This document shows, piece after piece, positions 18,931-28,421 of a stretch of 64,000 bases of DNA. Within the stretch, counting starts at the first letter, position 1; each line of letters begins with the position of its first letter. Source of the stretch: Acinetobacter sichuanensis (lineage in GTDB: Bacteria; Pseudomonadota; Gammaproteobacteria; Pseudomonadales; Moraxellaceae); assembly GCF_003024515.2 (NCBI RefSeq), contig NZ_PYIX02000007.1:1-64000 (forward strand). Direction: 5' to 3'. The position numbers were made by a program, and so were the translations under genes. The notes under the pieces were generated by a model, which was given only the letters and a program-made list of their open reading frames with translations, searched no databases and was not told the origin of the DNA.

Positions 18931-20181
18931 ATGGGTCTATTCCTCAACCGTAAAACATTTGTTTTGAAAAGCTTAGCCCTAACAGTAACTGCATTAATGG
19001 TTACTACAGCAAACGCAGCAACATCTGATCAAGAGGAAATTAAACAACTTCGTGAAGAAGTAGAAGCTTTAAAAGCTTTAGTACAACAACAGCAACAAGT
19101 ACAACAACAGCAACAAGTTAAATTACAAGAAGTCGCATCTCAACCTGCTGCACCACAGTCACCATTAGCATCGTTAAAATCAAAAGCGGGCGCAGACGTT
19201 AACCTTTACGGTTTTGTCCGTGCAGATGCTTCTTATCAAGCAAAAGGTGGAGACGGTATTTTTAACCGTATCAATGAGGTTGATCTTAATAAAGCAGGCG
19301 ATGAAAAAAATGATGATCGCCTTTACAGCACAGCCGCAACATCACGTATTGGTTTAGACTTTAAAGCACCCGTTCAAGGTGCAGATGTTGGCGGTAAAAT
19401 CGAAATTGATTTTCGTGGTTCAGGTGACACCGTTCGTATTCGTCACGCTTACTTAAACTATAACAATTGGTTATTTGGTCAAACGACATCATCGTTCTTA
19501 TCAACTGAAACTCAGCCAGAAATGTTAGATTTCAACTCACCGCTAGGGATTGGAACCAAACGTACTCCAATGGTTCGTTATAGCGATAAACTAGACGCAA
19601 ATACTCAATACTTTGTTGGTTTAGAAAAAGGTCGTGACGAAAACCGTTTACCTGCGGCAACTGCAAAAATTAGCCATAAATTGGGTGATACTGCTTTGTT
19701 AACAGGTCGTGCTTTGATTCAAGAAGTACGTGCACGTGCTGCTGATGACGCAACCGAGTTTGGTTGGGGTGTTGGTTTAGGTGCTAAACTGAATCTTGCT
19801 GAACAATTAACAGTATTTGGTGATTATTCGCATGTAAAAGGTGATAATTTCTTCTTACTCTATACAGAAAACCCATATCAAGTTGAAACAAATAAAACGG
19901 ATATTGAGTTAACTGATATTGATGCTGTGACGGTAGGCGCAACTTATAAAATCACACCTAAACTTCGTAGTACCATTGGTTATGGTGCAGCATTCTATGA
20001 TGATAGTACTTTAGGTGCTGATGCGAATGAAAAGTTACAGCAAGGTTGGTTAAACGTGATGTATAGCCCAGTAAAACCAATCACTTTTGGTACTGAATAT
20101 GTCTATGGTGAACGTGAAACTGTAGGCGGTGCAAAAGGTCGTGACAGTCGTTTAGGCGTAATGGCTAAATACGATTTCTAA
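18931..20181 (+). CDS. dcaP: DcaP family trimeric outer-membrane porin
   Basis: A 416-residue outer-membrane channel. A signal peptide (about 1-29, cleaved after ANA) is followed by a coiled-coil with a glutamine-rich run (about 33-68, IKQLREEVEALKALVQQ), a proline/alanine linker and a 16-stranded-type barrel starting at DVNLYGFVRADASYQ and ending LGVMAKYDF with terminal Phe. This is the DcaP architecture of Acinetobacter, where the periplasmic coiled-coil supports the trimer; characterised members take up negatively charged compounds such as dicarboxylates. Good AGGAG ribosome-binding site. Single gene with its own terminator, so it is independently expressed. Confidence 0.92.
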   Translation: MGLFLNRKTFVLKSLALTVTALMVTTANAATSDQEEIKQLREEVEALKALVQQQQQVQQQQQVKLQEVASQPAAPQSPLASLKSKAGADVNLYGFVRADASYQAKGGDGIFNRINEVDLNKAGDEKNDDRLYSTAATSRIGLDFKAPVQGADVGGKIEIDFRGSGDTVRIRHAYLNYNNWLFGQTTSSFLSTETQPEMLDFNSPLGIGTKRTPMVRYSDKLDANTQYFVGLEKGRDENRLPAATAKISHKLGDTALLTGRALIQEVRARAADDATEFGWGVGLGAKLNLAEQLTVFGDYSHVKGDNFFLLYTENPYQVETNKTDIELTDIDAVTVGATYKITPKLRSTIGYGAAFYDDSTLGADANEKLQQGWLNVMYSPVKPITFGTEYVYGERETVGGAKGRDSRLGVMAKYDF

Positions 20182-20209
20182 GCTTTTAGCATAAATCAAT
20201 AAATAGTAA

Positions 20210-20239
20210 AAAACTGAGGCGCTTGTAGCCTCAGTTTTT
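20210..20239 (+). terminator. dcaP terminator
   Basis: AAAACTGAGGC, a 7-base loop and GCCTCAGTTTTT form a strong stem with a terminal T-run, 28 bases after the dcaP stop. Confidence 0.92.
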
Positions 20240-20773
20240 GTTTACATATCACTAAAAAATATACACTTTATTTTTGTATTAAAAATAATCAGAATGGCTT
20301 TTAAGTATAACTTTAGTCTAATAATAAGGTTGAATCGCTCATAAAATTGTAAAAAAAGCAGATATTTTTTTGAAATTCTGCATAATGTTGCATCTTTTTA
20401 GAATTGCTTATTAAACACGTTATTTAAAGCGATTTTTATACAGTATTAATTAATAATTAGTGCTGTAGATTCAGTTTATTCATGAGGTTATCCCTTTGGA
20501 TAGGCTGTAATTCTAAGGTTTGATGAAATTATCAATTTATCAATGATAGAAGGAATACATATGATCTATAAACCATACTTCAGATTTCCATACTGTATTT
20601 TTATCTATTTAGAAATACAGCCACAATTCATGATCCAAGCGTAATTCAGAATAAGTTTTATTCTGTATTTCTTTTCGTTGTATAGTTTTTCATTACTTTT
20701 GAAATGCGTTCTCTTTTTAGAGTACATAAGACTATAGAACAAAAAGTATCACCTAGATTAAATGGAAATAATG
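20240..20773 (+). other. Long structured leader region upstream of gltS
   Basis: About 530 bases without an annotated gene. It holds three small inverted repeats: TTATCC/GGATAG near 20488-20503, CTGTATTT/AAATACAG at 20593-20620 and CAGAATAA/TTATTCTG at 20647-20665. It also holds a 27-codon frame (20561-20644) with an AAGGA element at a proper distance from its ATG. The short frame ends just ahead of the third hairpin, an arrangement like an attenuation leader, but there is no run of regulatory codons, so its meaning is open. Confidence 0.4.
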
Positions 20774-22015
20774 ATGGAATTTACTTTTAATGCTTTCTAT
20801 ACGCTGATAGCGGCAGTCATTGTACTGCTACTTGGGCGTTTCTTAGTGAACAAGATTGATTTTTTACGCAAATATAATATTCCAGAACCTGTAGCAGGGG
20901 GCTTGGTTGCAGCCGTAATTTCATTAATTGTGCATAATCTATTTGGTTATAGCATTACGACAAGTAGCGAGTTACAAACCAGTTTTATGTTGGTGTTCTT
21001 TGCTTCAATTGGTTTAAGTGCTAATTTTGCAAAACTCAAAGAAGGCGGAATAGGACTCGTTATTTTCCTTGTCTGTGTCGCATCATTTATTATTGTGCAA
21101 GACCTTGTCGGGATGAGTTTAGCCTCTGTGCTGGGTTTAGACCCTCTTATTGGCTTGATCGCAGGTTCAATTACATTAACAGGTGGTCATGGTACAGCAG
21201 GGGCATGGGGTGAGATTTTAGAAACACAGCATGGTATTCAAGGCGCATTAGCATTGGGTATGGCAAGTGCGACATTTGGTTTAATCATCGGTGGGATTAT
21301 TGGTGGACCATTAGCTAAACTATTGATTAATAAATATCAATTATCTAGCCCTAAAACAAACCAAGAAATTAATAATACAGATCAGCAAGTTAAAAGCGAA
21401 TCTGAATTAGGTGAATATGTTCCTTTTGAGTATCCACAACAAGTTCGCTTAATCACAGCAGATAATGCGATTACGACGTTAGGTTTGTTTGCTGCATGTT
21501 TGGCTTTTGCTGAATTTATGACTGGCTTTAGTAAAGGTCATTGGTTTGAGTTGCCAACATTTGTTTGGGCGCTTGGTGGTGGTGTTATTTTACGTAATGT
21601 TTTAGAAAGTGTATTACGCATTAATATGTTTGATCGTGCGATTGATGTATTTGGTAATGCTGCACTTTCATTATATTTGGCTATGGCATTATTATCACTA
21701 AAATTATGGCAATTAGCAGATTTAGCTGGTCCATTGGTGGTGATTTTAACAGCACAAACCTTGACGATGGCACTTTATGCTGCGTTTGTGACATTCCGTG
21801 TTATGGGTAAAAACTATGATGCTGCGGTGCTTGCTGCGGGTCATTGTGGTTTTGGTATGGGGGCAACACCAACGGCTGTTGCAAACATGCAGGCAATTAC
21901 CAATATGTATGGTCCTTCACATAAAGCATTTTTGATTGTACCTTTATGTGGTGCTTTCTTTGTCGATTTAATTAATGCAACAGTGATTCAACTTATTCTT
22001 AAGTTTTTTGCTTAA
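20774..22015 (+). CDS. gltS: Sodium/glutamate symporter GltS
   Basis: Na+-coupled glutamate uptake carrier of the inner membrane, about 413 residues in two inverted halves. Motifs: FLRKYNIPEPVAGGLV in the first repeat, GSITLTGGHGTAGAWG in re-entrant loop 1, and AGHCGFGMGATPTAVANMQ in re-entrant loop 2, all characteristic of the ESS family. A hydrophilic, poorly conserved loop (about residues 190-220) joins the halves. Three in-frame ATGs exist at 20762, 20771 and 20774. The GGAA at 20764-20767 is best spaced for 20774, which also matches the E. coli N-terminus. Confidence 0.93.
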   Translation: MEFTFNAFYTLIAAVIVLLLGRFLVNKIDFLRKYNIPEPVAGGLVAAVISLIVHNLFGYSITTSSELQTSFMLVFFASIGLSANFAKLKEGGIGLVIFLVCVASFIIVQDLVGMSLASVLGLDPLIGLIAGSITLTGGHGTAGAWGEILETQHGIQGALALGMASATFGLIIGGIIGGPLAKLLINKYQLSSPKTNQEINNTDQQVKSESELGEYVPFEYPQQVRLITADNAITTLGLFAACLAFAEFMTGFSKGHWFELPTFVWALGGGVILRNVLESVLRINMFDRAIDVFGNAALSLYLAMALLSLKLWQLADLAGPLVVILTAQTLTMALYAAFVTFRVMGKNYDAAVLAAGHCGFGMGATPTAVANMQAITNMYGPSHKAFLIVPLCGAFFVDLINATVIQLILKFFA

Positions 22016-22030
22016 AAATTAATGAGATGT

Positions 22031-22062
22031 AAAAAAGCTGATGATCAAACATCAGCTTTTTT
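22031..22062 (+). terminator. gltS terminator
   Basis: AAAAAAGCTGATG, loop, CATCAGCTTTTTT: a perfect stem with a T-run, 15 bases past the gltS stop. Confidence 0.92.
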
Positions 22063-22250
22063 ATTTTAAAATTAAAAATTTTAATTCAGCATTATAAAAC
22101 ATTGGTTTTATTGTATTTTTAATTTTATTTGTTTTGTTAATATTCTATTAAATTTAAAACAAGATTCTTTTCAGATTATACTAATAAAATGTGACAGAAA
22201 AAATAACAGATTTTTTTGTGAGTCTGTGCTCTGATATATACAAAAGTGAG

Positions 22251-23234
22251 ATGTCTATTTCTATGCAAAAAATAACTTTATGGCTTTTGTGTGGCTTTAT
22301 GTTGATGGCTTGTCAAACGACACCATCAGAACATCCTGTAGCTAAAATTTCGTCTCCATCAGTGGCAAGCTCACAGTTACAACATAGTTTTTATAAGTTT
22401 AAAAATATTCATCATAAACCTGTTGTTGCACTTGTTTTAGGCAGCGGTGGAGCACGAGGCTATGCTCATATTGGTGTCATTGAAGTCTTAGAAAAACAAG
22501 GTATTAAACCTGATTTTATTGTGGGAACAAGTGCAGGCAGTATTGTAGGTTCACTCTATGCAAGTGGTAAATCTGCACAAGAATTACGTGATATTGCATT
22601 AAATTTAAAAGTTAAAGATGTACGTGAGTTTAAAATTGGCTTAAAAGGTTTTTTTGATGGTCAAAAGGTTGAAGATTTTATTAATACACAAGTCCAAAAT
22701 CAGCCTTTAGAGCAGATGAAAATACCCATGTATGTTGTAGCAACAGAATTAAAAAATGGTCATAAAGTTGTTTTTAATTATGGAAATACGGGACAAGCAG
22801 TACGTGCTTCAGTATCAATACCAAGTATGTTTATTCCGACTGTAATTGGTGGCGAAGAATATGTGGATGGTGGCTTAGTCAGCCCAGTGCCTGTAGACGT
22901 TGCCAAAGAATTAGGTGCGGATATTGTGATTGCAGTCAATATCTTAGCTCAGCCTGTATATACTGAAACAAGTAATGTGTGGGGGTTATTTAACCAAAAC
23001 ATTAATATTATGCAAAATCATTTAGCAGCAGATGAGCTGAAAAATGCAGATATTGTTATTCAGCCTGATTTGCGTGAAAAAGCTCATATTTTTGATGTAA
23101 AAACTCGTGAATATACAATGAAAGTTGGGCAAGATGCTGCAAATGAGCGTTTAAATGATATCAAAGCAGTATTGAAAATTAAAAATAAAGCGCTGCAAAG
23201 CGAAGAGTTTGATGAATATAGTGTCCAAAATTAA
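22251..23234 (+). CDS. Patatin-like phospholipase lipoprotein (RssA-type)
   Basis: About 327 residues. The N-terminal signal peptide ends in lipobox LMAC, with C21 as lipid-anchored cysteine, so the protein is a membrane-anchored lipoprotein. The patatin domain has the oxyanion loop GSGGARG (64-70), nucleophile motif GTSAG (S94) and the catalytic Asp in YVDGGLVSPVPVDVA. It should act as a serine lipid acyl hydrolase in the envelope. The longest frame begins at a GTG at 22191 and would bury the signal peptide behind 20 extra residues. The ATG at 22251 (or 22263) is preferred because of the lipobox, although the ribosome-binding site (GTGAG) is close to the first. No terminator is obvious. Confidence 0.85.
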   Translation: MSISMQKITLWLLCGFMLMACQTTPSEHPVAKISSPSVASSQLQHSFYKFKNIHHKPVVALVLGSGGARGYAHIGVIEVLEKQGIKPDFIVGTSAGSIVGSLYASGKSAQELRDIALNLKVKDVREFKIGLKGFFDGQKVEDFINTQVQNQPLEQMKIPMYVVATELKNGHKVVFNYGNTGQAVRASVSIPSMFIPTVIGGEEYVDGGLVSPVPVDVAKELGADIVIAVNILAQPVYTETSNVWGLFNQNINIMQNHLAADELKNADIVIQPDLREKAHIFDVKTREYTMKVGQDAANERLNDIKAVLKIKNKALQSEEFDEYSVQN

Positions 23235-23347
23235 TATTGAACTCATTTATTTAAATTTAATCATCGGATAAATATAGTTATAATCTTGAGTGTTATACTT
23301 AAAAGTTATAAGCATTGTTTATGATGCCAGAGATTAGGTTATAGAAA

Positions 23348-23530
23348 ATGAAAGCAATGTTCGTTGGGCAACAGGTAAAATTAGCAACACATCTAGATAT
23401 GATTTTTGTCGTGACTAAAATCAACGCAGATCATTCTTATGCCATAAAAGCACAGTCAAATATGGCAGCTCAATTAAGTTATGATCATGTGGTTGCTGAA
23501 ATGTTATGTGTCGTAGATGCAAAGAAATGA
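23348..23530 (+). CDS. Small hypothetical protein
   Basis: 60 residues beginning MKAMFVGQQVKLATHLDMIF; balanced charged and hydrophobic composition, no signal peptide or membrane helix. VGQQVKLATHLDMIFVVTKINADHSYAI looks like a small beta-barrel (SH3-like or KOW-like) of the sort found in transcription or translation-associated small proteins, but this is only a pattern impression. The start has GATTAGG about 10 bases upstream. It sits alone between the patatin and thioesterase genes on the same strand. Supported mainly by codon pattern and plausible start. Confidence 0.55.
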   Translation: MKAMFVGQQVKLATHLDMIFVVTKINADHSYAIKAQSNMAAQLSYDHVVAEMLCVVDAKK

Positions 23531-23685
23531 CTTAAAAATCATTTCACTATAGATTTTATAAATGATTCACTTAAAAAGTATCATATGGGATAATGGTCAA
23601 TTGCCGAATTAAACATTTTTTTTGATCGAAAAGATATATAATAATAGATCTATATCTCCTGCCTTAACACTGAGTCAAGAAAACA

Positions 23686-24207
23686 ATGTCACCACTCGAT
23701 CAAATGATCCCTGCAACAGAAGACCAATCTGAATTAACGATGTCAATTTTGATGACGCCTGACATGGCAAATTTTTCTGGTAATGTACATGGAGGTACCA
23801 TTTTAAAGTTACTTGACCAAGTCGCTTATGCTTGTGCAAGTCGCTATTCTGGTAGTTATGTGGTTACGCTTTCAGTGGATAAAGTGAACTTCAAAGAGCC
23901 GATCCATGTGGGTGAATTAGTTACATTTCTAGCAAGTGTAAACCATGTGGGACGTACTTCGATGGAAATTGGAATACGTGTAGAAGCGCAAAATATTCAA
24001 AAACGTTCAGTTCGTCATACAAATAGTTGCTATTTTACGATGGTTGCTGTTGATGAAAACGGTAAACCAAAACAAATTCCATCATTAAATTTGGATAATG
24101 ATTGGAAACGTTGTCGTTTTGAAGCTGCTGAACATCGTAAAGTTGCGCGTTTGCAAGAAAATCATCATCCATCTTGCAGCATTTATAAAAAATCATCACA
24201 TAACTAA
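23686..24207 (+). CDS. Acyl-CoA thioesterase (YciA/BACH-type hotdog)
   Basis: A 173-residue cytoplasmic hotdog-fold enzyme that hydrolyses acyl-CoA to free fatty acid and CoA. The diagnostic stretch is LMTPDMANFSGNVHGGTILKL, with GNVHGG at the start of the central helix and the catalytic Asp in LLDQVAYACASRYSG. It is followed by VDKVNFKEPIHVGELV and GRTSMEIGIRVEAQ, both typical of the family. The last 20 residues are a charged tail not needed for the fold. A strong terminator follows. Confidence 0.92.
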   Translation: MSPLDQMIPATEDQSELTMSILMTPDMANFSGNVHGGTILKLLDQVAYACASRYSGSYVVTLSVDKVNFKEPIHVGELVTFLASVNHVGRTSMEIGIRVEAQNIQKRSVRHTNSCYFTMVAVDENGKPKQIPSLNLDNDWKRCRFEAAEHRKVARLQENHHPSCSIYKKSSHN

Positions 24208-24222
24208 AAGGTTTTTGTGAAT

Positions 24223-24249
24223 AAAAGCTTCCTTTAAGGAAGCTTTTTT
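24223..24249 (+). terminator. Thioesterase gene terminator
   Basis: AAAAGCTTCC, loop TTTAA, GGAAGCTTTTTT: a perfect stem with a T-run, 16 bases after the stop. Confidence 0.92.
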
Positions 24250-24424
24250 GTTTTATGTGATCATAAAAAAAGTGGTTGATTGAAGTTTTAGAAAAATTTA
24301 AGTACATCAGGAAGTGAATCATTTTCAGGATTGATTGTCAGTTTTCTAATCATTCATCGTTTTTAAGACTGACCTTAATTAAAATAAGTATTTATTGAAA
24401 AGAGTAATAATTTTTACAATGAAA

Positions 24425-24448
24425 CGAAACGTATCGTATCGTTTGGTG
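24425..24448. promoter_or_regulatory. Possible TetR-family operator
   Basis: An imperfect inverted repeat, CGAAACG / CGTTTGG, separated by 8 bases (TATCGTAT) lies immediately ahead of the TetR gene. Its position over the probable transcription start suggests self-repression. The match is by eye only. Confidence 0.5.
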
Positions 24449-24453
24449 TAAGG

Positions 24454-25035
24454 ATGAAGGAAACAGAAAAAGTCTCGCGTCGTCAACAATGTATTTTTAA
24501 TGCAGTGACTGAGATCTTAGAAATACAGGACTATCGCAGCTTAACAATCGAAGATATTGCTCGTCGTGCTGGTGTAGGAAAGTCAACAATTTATCGTTGG
24601 TGGGCAGATAAGTCTGATTTAGTTTTCGATGCTTTTAAAGCACATACTGCATCGATTTTTGAAATGGATTTTTCTTTAAGTTTAGCAATGAATTTAGAGC
24701 AACAATTGTTAAAGCTGAGTCATGCTTTAGATCATGCCTTGGGACGAGCATTATTGGTCGTATTGGCGGAGCATCGTGAAGCGGCAGGTGAGTTTTTTAA
24801 ACAATATCTAAGACCTCGTCGTGAAGAAACGCATAAGCTCATTCAAGTGGCAATTCGACGTCAAGAATTACAGGAAAATTATCCTTTTGAGTTAATGCTT
24901 GATACTTTATATGCACCTATTCATTATCAAATTATTTTCTTCAATCAAAGACCAAATATTGAGTATATTCAGCATTTAGTGAAGTTGGTTTTAGCTCCTG
25001 CTCAGTGGTTACAGGAGTCAAAAATTAATGAATAA
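24454..25035 (+). CDS. TetR/AcrR family transcriptional regulator
   Basis: 193 residues. The N-terminal DNA-binding domain shows the usual TetR pattern: LTIEDIARRAGVGKSTIYRWW at about 31-51, with recognition helix GVGKSTIYRW, then KSDLVFDAF. The helical C-terminal domain (about 60-190) would bind a ligand and dimerise. Its last 8 bases overlap the start of the MFS gene, so the pair is translationally coupled. The regulator therefore most likely controls that transporter and itself through the repeat just upstream. The ligand is unknown. AGG abuts the ATG, an unusually short spacing. Confidence 0.9.
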   Translation: MKETEKVSRRQQCIFNAVTEILEIQDYRSLTIEDIARRAGVGKSTIYRWWADKSDLVFDAFKAHTASIFEMDFSLSLAMNLEQQLLKLSHALDHALGRALLVVLAEHREAAGEFFKQYLRPRREETHKLIQVAIRRQELQENYPFELMLDTLYAPIHYQIIFFNQRPNIEYIQHLVKLVLAPAQWLQESKINE

Positions 25036-26236
25036 ACTGAAAAATGATTTGATCATAGGGGGAGATTTGCCCTTATGGAATCGTAATTTTATTTTATGTA
25101 TTTTAAATAATTTATTTTTATTTATTTATTATTTTGCTTTTTTAACAATATTGCCTGTGTACATTATGCAGTCTTTAGGAGGCTCAATCCAAGAGGCGGG
25201 TTTAGGTTTAACTTTATTTTTACTTTCTTCAATTGCTGTAAGACCTTTTTCAGGTTTAATTATTCAAAAAATCGGGCAAAAGCGAGTTTTTCGAATGTCT
25301 GCTTTTTTCTTTATGCTATTTGCTTTTACTTATTTATGGGTTGATAGTTTATGGATTTTATTAGGACTGCGCTTTTTACATGGGATTTGGTTTAGCATTT
25401 TAACGACTGTTGCTGTGCCTATTGCCAATGAGTTTATTTCTGAGCGACGCAAGGGTGAGGGCATGGGATATTATGTCATGTCGATTAATTTAGCGGTTGT
25501 TTTGGGTCCTTTTATTGCCTTAACAGTCTTACAATACTCCGATTTTAATTTTTTATTTCAGTTGCTTACATTCATTATTTGTATCGGGTTTATATTTTGT
25601 TTGCTTATTCCTATACCAAATCAGCCTGAGTTAATACAAGTCGAAAAAACTAAAAAATTTGTGTTGTCTATTCATGATTTAATTGAGTTTAAAGTCATTC
25701 CTATCGCTTTTGTCGCACTGCTTACAGCCTTTGCTTATTCGAGTGTGATGAGTTTTATTGCAGCGTATGCTGAATCAAAACATTTATTCTCTTATGTAAG
25801 TTTATTTTTTGTCATTTTTGCAGCATCAATGATGGTGGTCAGACCTTGGGTTGGTAAACTTTTTGATCAAAGAGGCGCAAATTTTGTCGTTTATCCTTCA
25901 TTGGTCTGCTTTACGATCGGTCTAGTAATCATGAGTTTTATGTCTAATCAATGGATTTTATGGCTTGCTGCGGTATTTATTGGTATAGGCTATGGTTCAT
26001 TATTTCCATGTTTTCAAACGATTGCGATTCAGTCCGTGCCTAAGGCTCGAATGGGACATGCGATTGCGACACTATTTACTTTATTTGATTTGGGAATGGC
26101 TTTAGGGTCAGTCTGTATAGGGATTTTAATTGCAAAACTCGGTTATTCAGCGACATATTTAATTTGCGCAATTTTGACTGTTTTGACCTTATTTTTCTAT
26201 AAGATCAAAGCAGCCCAACCACTCAATTCAATATGA
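25028..26236 (+). CDS. MFS transporter, co-transcribed with TetR regulator
   Basis: 402 residues with 12 predicted helices. The N-terminal half carries RPFSGLIIQKIGQKRVFRMSA, a motif A-like loop between helices 2 and 3, and LRFLHGIWFSILTTVAVPIANE in helix 4. The C-terminal repeat has VVRPWVGKLFDQRGANF. The profile resembles the staphyloferrin/YfcJ/arabinose-like efflux branch of the major facilitator superfamily. Overlap with the TetR gene suggests an inducible exporter of the regulator's ligand; the substrate is not deducible. It converges with the amidohydrolase gene and only about 38 bases separate them, with no strong terminator visible. Confidence 0.87.
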   Translation: MNKLKNDLIIGGDLPLWNRNFILCILNNLFLFIYYFAFLTILPVYIMQSLGGSIQEAGLGLTLFLLSSIAVRPFSGLIIQKIGQKRVFRMSAFFFMLFAFTYLWVDSLWILLGLRFLHGIWFSILTTVAVPIANEFISERRKGEGMGYYVMSINLAVVLGPFIALTVLQYSDFNFLFQLLTFIICIGFIFCLLIPIPNQPELIQVEKTKKFVLSIHDLIEFKVIPIAFVALLTAFAYSSVMSFIAAYAESKHLFSYVSLFFVIFAASMMVVRPWVGKLFDQRGANFVVYPSLVCFTIGLVIMSFMSNQWILWLAAVFIGIGYGSLFPCFQTIAIQSVPKARMGHAIATLFTLFDLGMALGSVCIGILIAKLGYSATYLICAILTVLTLFFYKIKAAQPLNSI

Positions 26237-26274
26237 AGCTTGTGCATTCATGCTTAAATTGAATCGTGTTTAGT

Positions 26275-27078
26275 TTAAAATGCATATAAATTTTGTGCAT
26301 TTTGACCTAAAATTTGTTGACGTTCTTGTTCATCAGGAACAATTTTATGAAAAGCTTCAACCACTGATGCATAAGATACTTTTGACTCATGTTGTGTATT
26401 GGGCCAATCACTTCCCCAGACTAATTTATGTAGAAGCCCTTTTGCTCTCAATAAAGCAAAAGCTTGGCTTGCAACATCAATATTTTCAGGAGATTGACCA
26501 AGTCGATAAAAAGCAGATACTTTAATCCAATGTTGATTGACATCTAACATATTTAAAAAATCTTGATAAGCAGGATCTTGCATGCCTTTTATTGGGTCAA
26601 TACGCCCAAAATGATCAATCACAACATTGAGTTGGTAAGAGCGTAAAATCGGTAAAATTTGAACTAAATATGCAGGTGGAGCATGTAATTCAACTTGCCA
26701 ATTCATAAATGACAAATGATTAAATAATGTATTCCAAGCTTTGTCTGAAAAATTCGGTAAGTTTTTGCCAAACAGATTTAAACGAATACCAACAATACCT
26801 TGTTGATTGAGTAAAATTAATTCGTTGATATGAATCACATGATCAACAACAGCAATACCTTTTAAACGATCAGGATATTGTGCAATGGCTTGGAGCATTA
26901 CACGATTATCTGTGCCAAAAAAACTGGGTTGTACCAAAACACCATGAGTGAGTTGGTGTTGATCCAAATGCGCAATATATTCGCTTACAGAAGCATCATA
27001 ATCTGGTGTATAGCGTGCAGTTGCGATACAAGAATCATTTTTTGAAAATACATGGGCATGTGCATCAACAGCAAACAT
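26275..27078 (-). CDS. Amidohydrolase family protein (PDC lactonase-like)
   Basis: A 267-residue TIM-barrel metal-dependent hydrolase of the amidohydrolase_2 group. Visible metal and catalytic motifs: VDAHAHVF at the first strand (H7, H9), NVVIDHFGRID in the middle and WGSDWPNT near the end, which carries the conserved catalytic Asp. The set is shared with 2-pyrone-4,6-dicarboxylate lactonase and related ring-opening hydrolases. It lies 7 bases downstream of a carboxylate-type transporter and in its operon, so the substrate is probably an imported lactone or dicarboxylate; that is inference from context. Confidence 0.85.
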   Translation of the reverse strand: MFAVDAHAHVFSKNDSCIATARYTPDYDASVSEYIAHLDQHQLTHGVLVQPSFFGTDNRVMLQAIAQYPDRLKGIAVVDHVIHINELILLNQQGIVGIRLNLFGKNLPNFSDKAWNTLFNHLSFMNWQVELHAPPAYLVQILPILRSYQLNVVIDHFGRIDPIKGMQDPAYQDFLNMLDVNQHWIKVSAFYRLGQSPENIDVASQAFALLRAKGLLHKLVWGSDWPNTQHESKVSYASVVEAFHKIVPDEQERQQILGQNAQNLYAF

Positions 27079-27085
27079 TTTTATC

Positions 27086-28375
27086 TCACATTACAAATTT
27101 AAGAATAAGTACAGCAATTAAGGCAGCGACTAAACCAACGGGAACAGCTCTAAATAGCAACTGATTAAAGAGTTGATTTTTATCGACATCAGCAGGAGCT
27201 GATCCTAAAATTAAGCTTCCGCCAGACGAAAACGGGGAGATGGCGGAAGCTTGGGCACCAACAACGATGCAAAGGAAAAGGACAAGTGGGTTTAAGCCAG
27301 AAGCAAGCGCAATAGCAGGTACAATTGGGAAAAGCGTCGGTGCAACCACACCTAAAGTGCTTGAAAAAACAGACATAACAGCACTGATTAAACAAATCAG
27401 AATAGGGATAAGCCAAACAGGAACGTTATTTGCTAACCAGTCAGAGAGTTGAGTGATGACACCAAGTTTGACACCGAGTGCGATTAACATCCCCACACCA
27501 CAGATCATGATGAGCGTATTCCATGGAACAAGTGCCATCACTTTTTTCTCGTCAGCCAATTTCATAAATAAGCTGATCAAGGCAAAAATAATCGCAATAA
27601 AGCCGATATCAATTTTTGAATTTAAGAAGGCGATCGTCTGTTGATCTGGCATCAATAAATTTAAAATTGGGAAGATCAATACGAGTGCCATCATGCCAAG
27701 GATGAGCGCAATAGATTTCTTTTGCTTGTCATCAAAAGCTTCAGGTTGAGTGTCTTCAATATGAATTGAATTACTATTACGGTTCCACAAGGTATATAAA
27801 CCCAGTACCACAATCGGAATGATCAATGTCACCACAAAAATACCTGTGGCATAGCTAAAACCAGTTGCAGCGTCAACGCCGACACTTTCCATCAAACTAC
27901 GGAAAATAATGCCGCTTTGCGAGGTCATAAAGTTCGCACCTGCAAGCGCACCGTAGTTCACTGCCATACCACCAATGATCATGCTCATATTGGTTTTTCG
28001 GCAAAGTAACAACGTGATCGGTGCCATAAATGCCAAAACGGTATAAAAACCAGCACCTAAAGCTGCGATAATGGTTGAGGCAAAAAAGATGGCTAAAGGT
28101 AATAATTGCGGAAATTTACGGCATTTATAGAGAAGATGACTAGCAAGCTTTTCAAGTGCCCCATTAGCAAGAGCAAAGTTATAAAACAAAGTCACAGAAA
28201 AAATAATAAAGAAAATTTTTACAGGCCACAGCTCAATAATTTCGGATGGTTTTAAGCCCATACCAAAACAACCGATTAAATAGGTAAAAATAATCGTAAA
28301 AAATCCGATATTGATTTTCGTGACATAGCCCAAGCCAATCGATATGGCTAAAGCAGCAAGAATAAGCATAGTCAT
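27086..28375 (-). CDS. MatC/SLC13-like carboxylate transporter
   Basis: A 429-residue inner-membrane protein with 11-13 predicted helices. The N-terminal 120 residues (TKINIGFFTIIFTYLIG, IIELWPVKIFFIIF, FALANGALEKLA) match the dicarboxylate carrier MatC N-terminal pattern. Two re-entrant-like segments (NYGALAGANFMTSQSG and GAQASAISPFSSGGSLILG) resemble those of the ion-transporter superfamily used by dicarboxylate carriers. A good ribosome-binding site, AAGGAG, stands 8 bases before the ATG. It is followed at 7 bases by the amidohydrolase gene and is divergent from a GntR regulator, forming an inducible catabolic unit. Confidence 0.82.
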   Translation of the reverse strand: MTMLILAALAISIGLGYVTKINIGFFTIIFTYLIGCFGMGLKPSEIIELWPVKIFFIIFSVTLFYNFALANGALEKLASHLLYKCRKFPQLLPLAIFFASTIIAALGAGFYTVLAFMAPITLLLCRKTNMSMIIGGMAVNYGALAGANFMTSQSGIIFRSLMESVGVDAATGFSYATGIFVVTLIIPIVVLGLYTLWNRNSNSIHIEDTQPEAFDDKQKKSIALILGMMALVLIFPILNLLMPDQQTIAFLNSKIDIGFIAIIFALISLFMKLADEKKVMALVPWNTLIMICGVGMLIALGVKLGVITQLSDWLANNVPVWLIPILICLISAVMSVFSSTLGVVAPTLFPIVPAIALASGLNPLVLFLCIVVGAQASAISPFSSGGSLILGSAPADVDKNQLFNQLLFRAVPVGLVAALIAVLILKFVM

Positions 28376-28421
28376 TTGTCATCTCTCCTTGACAGTCTAT
28401 GACTCATAAATACATTTAAAG

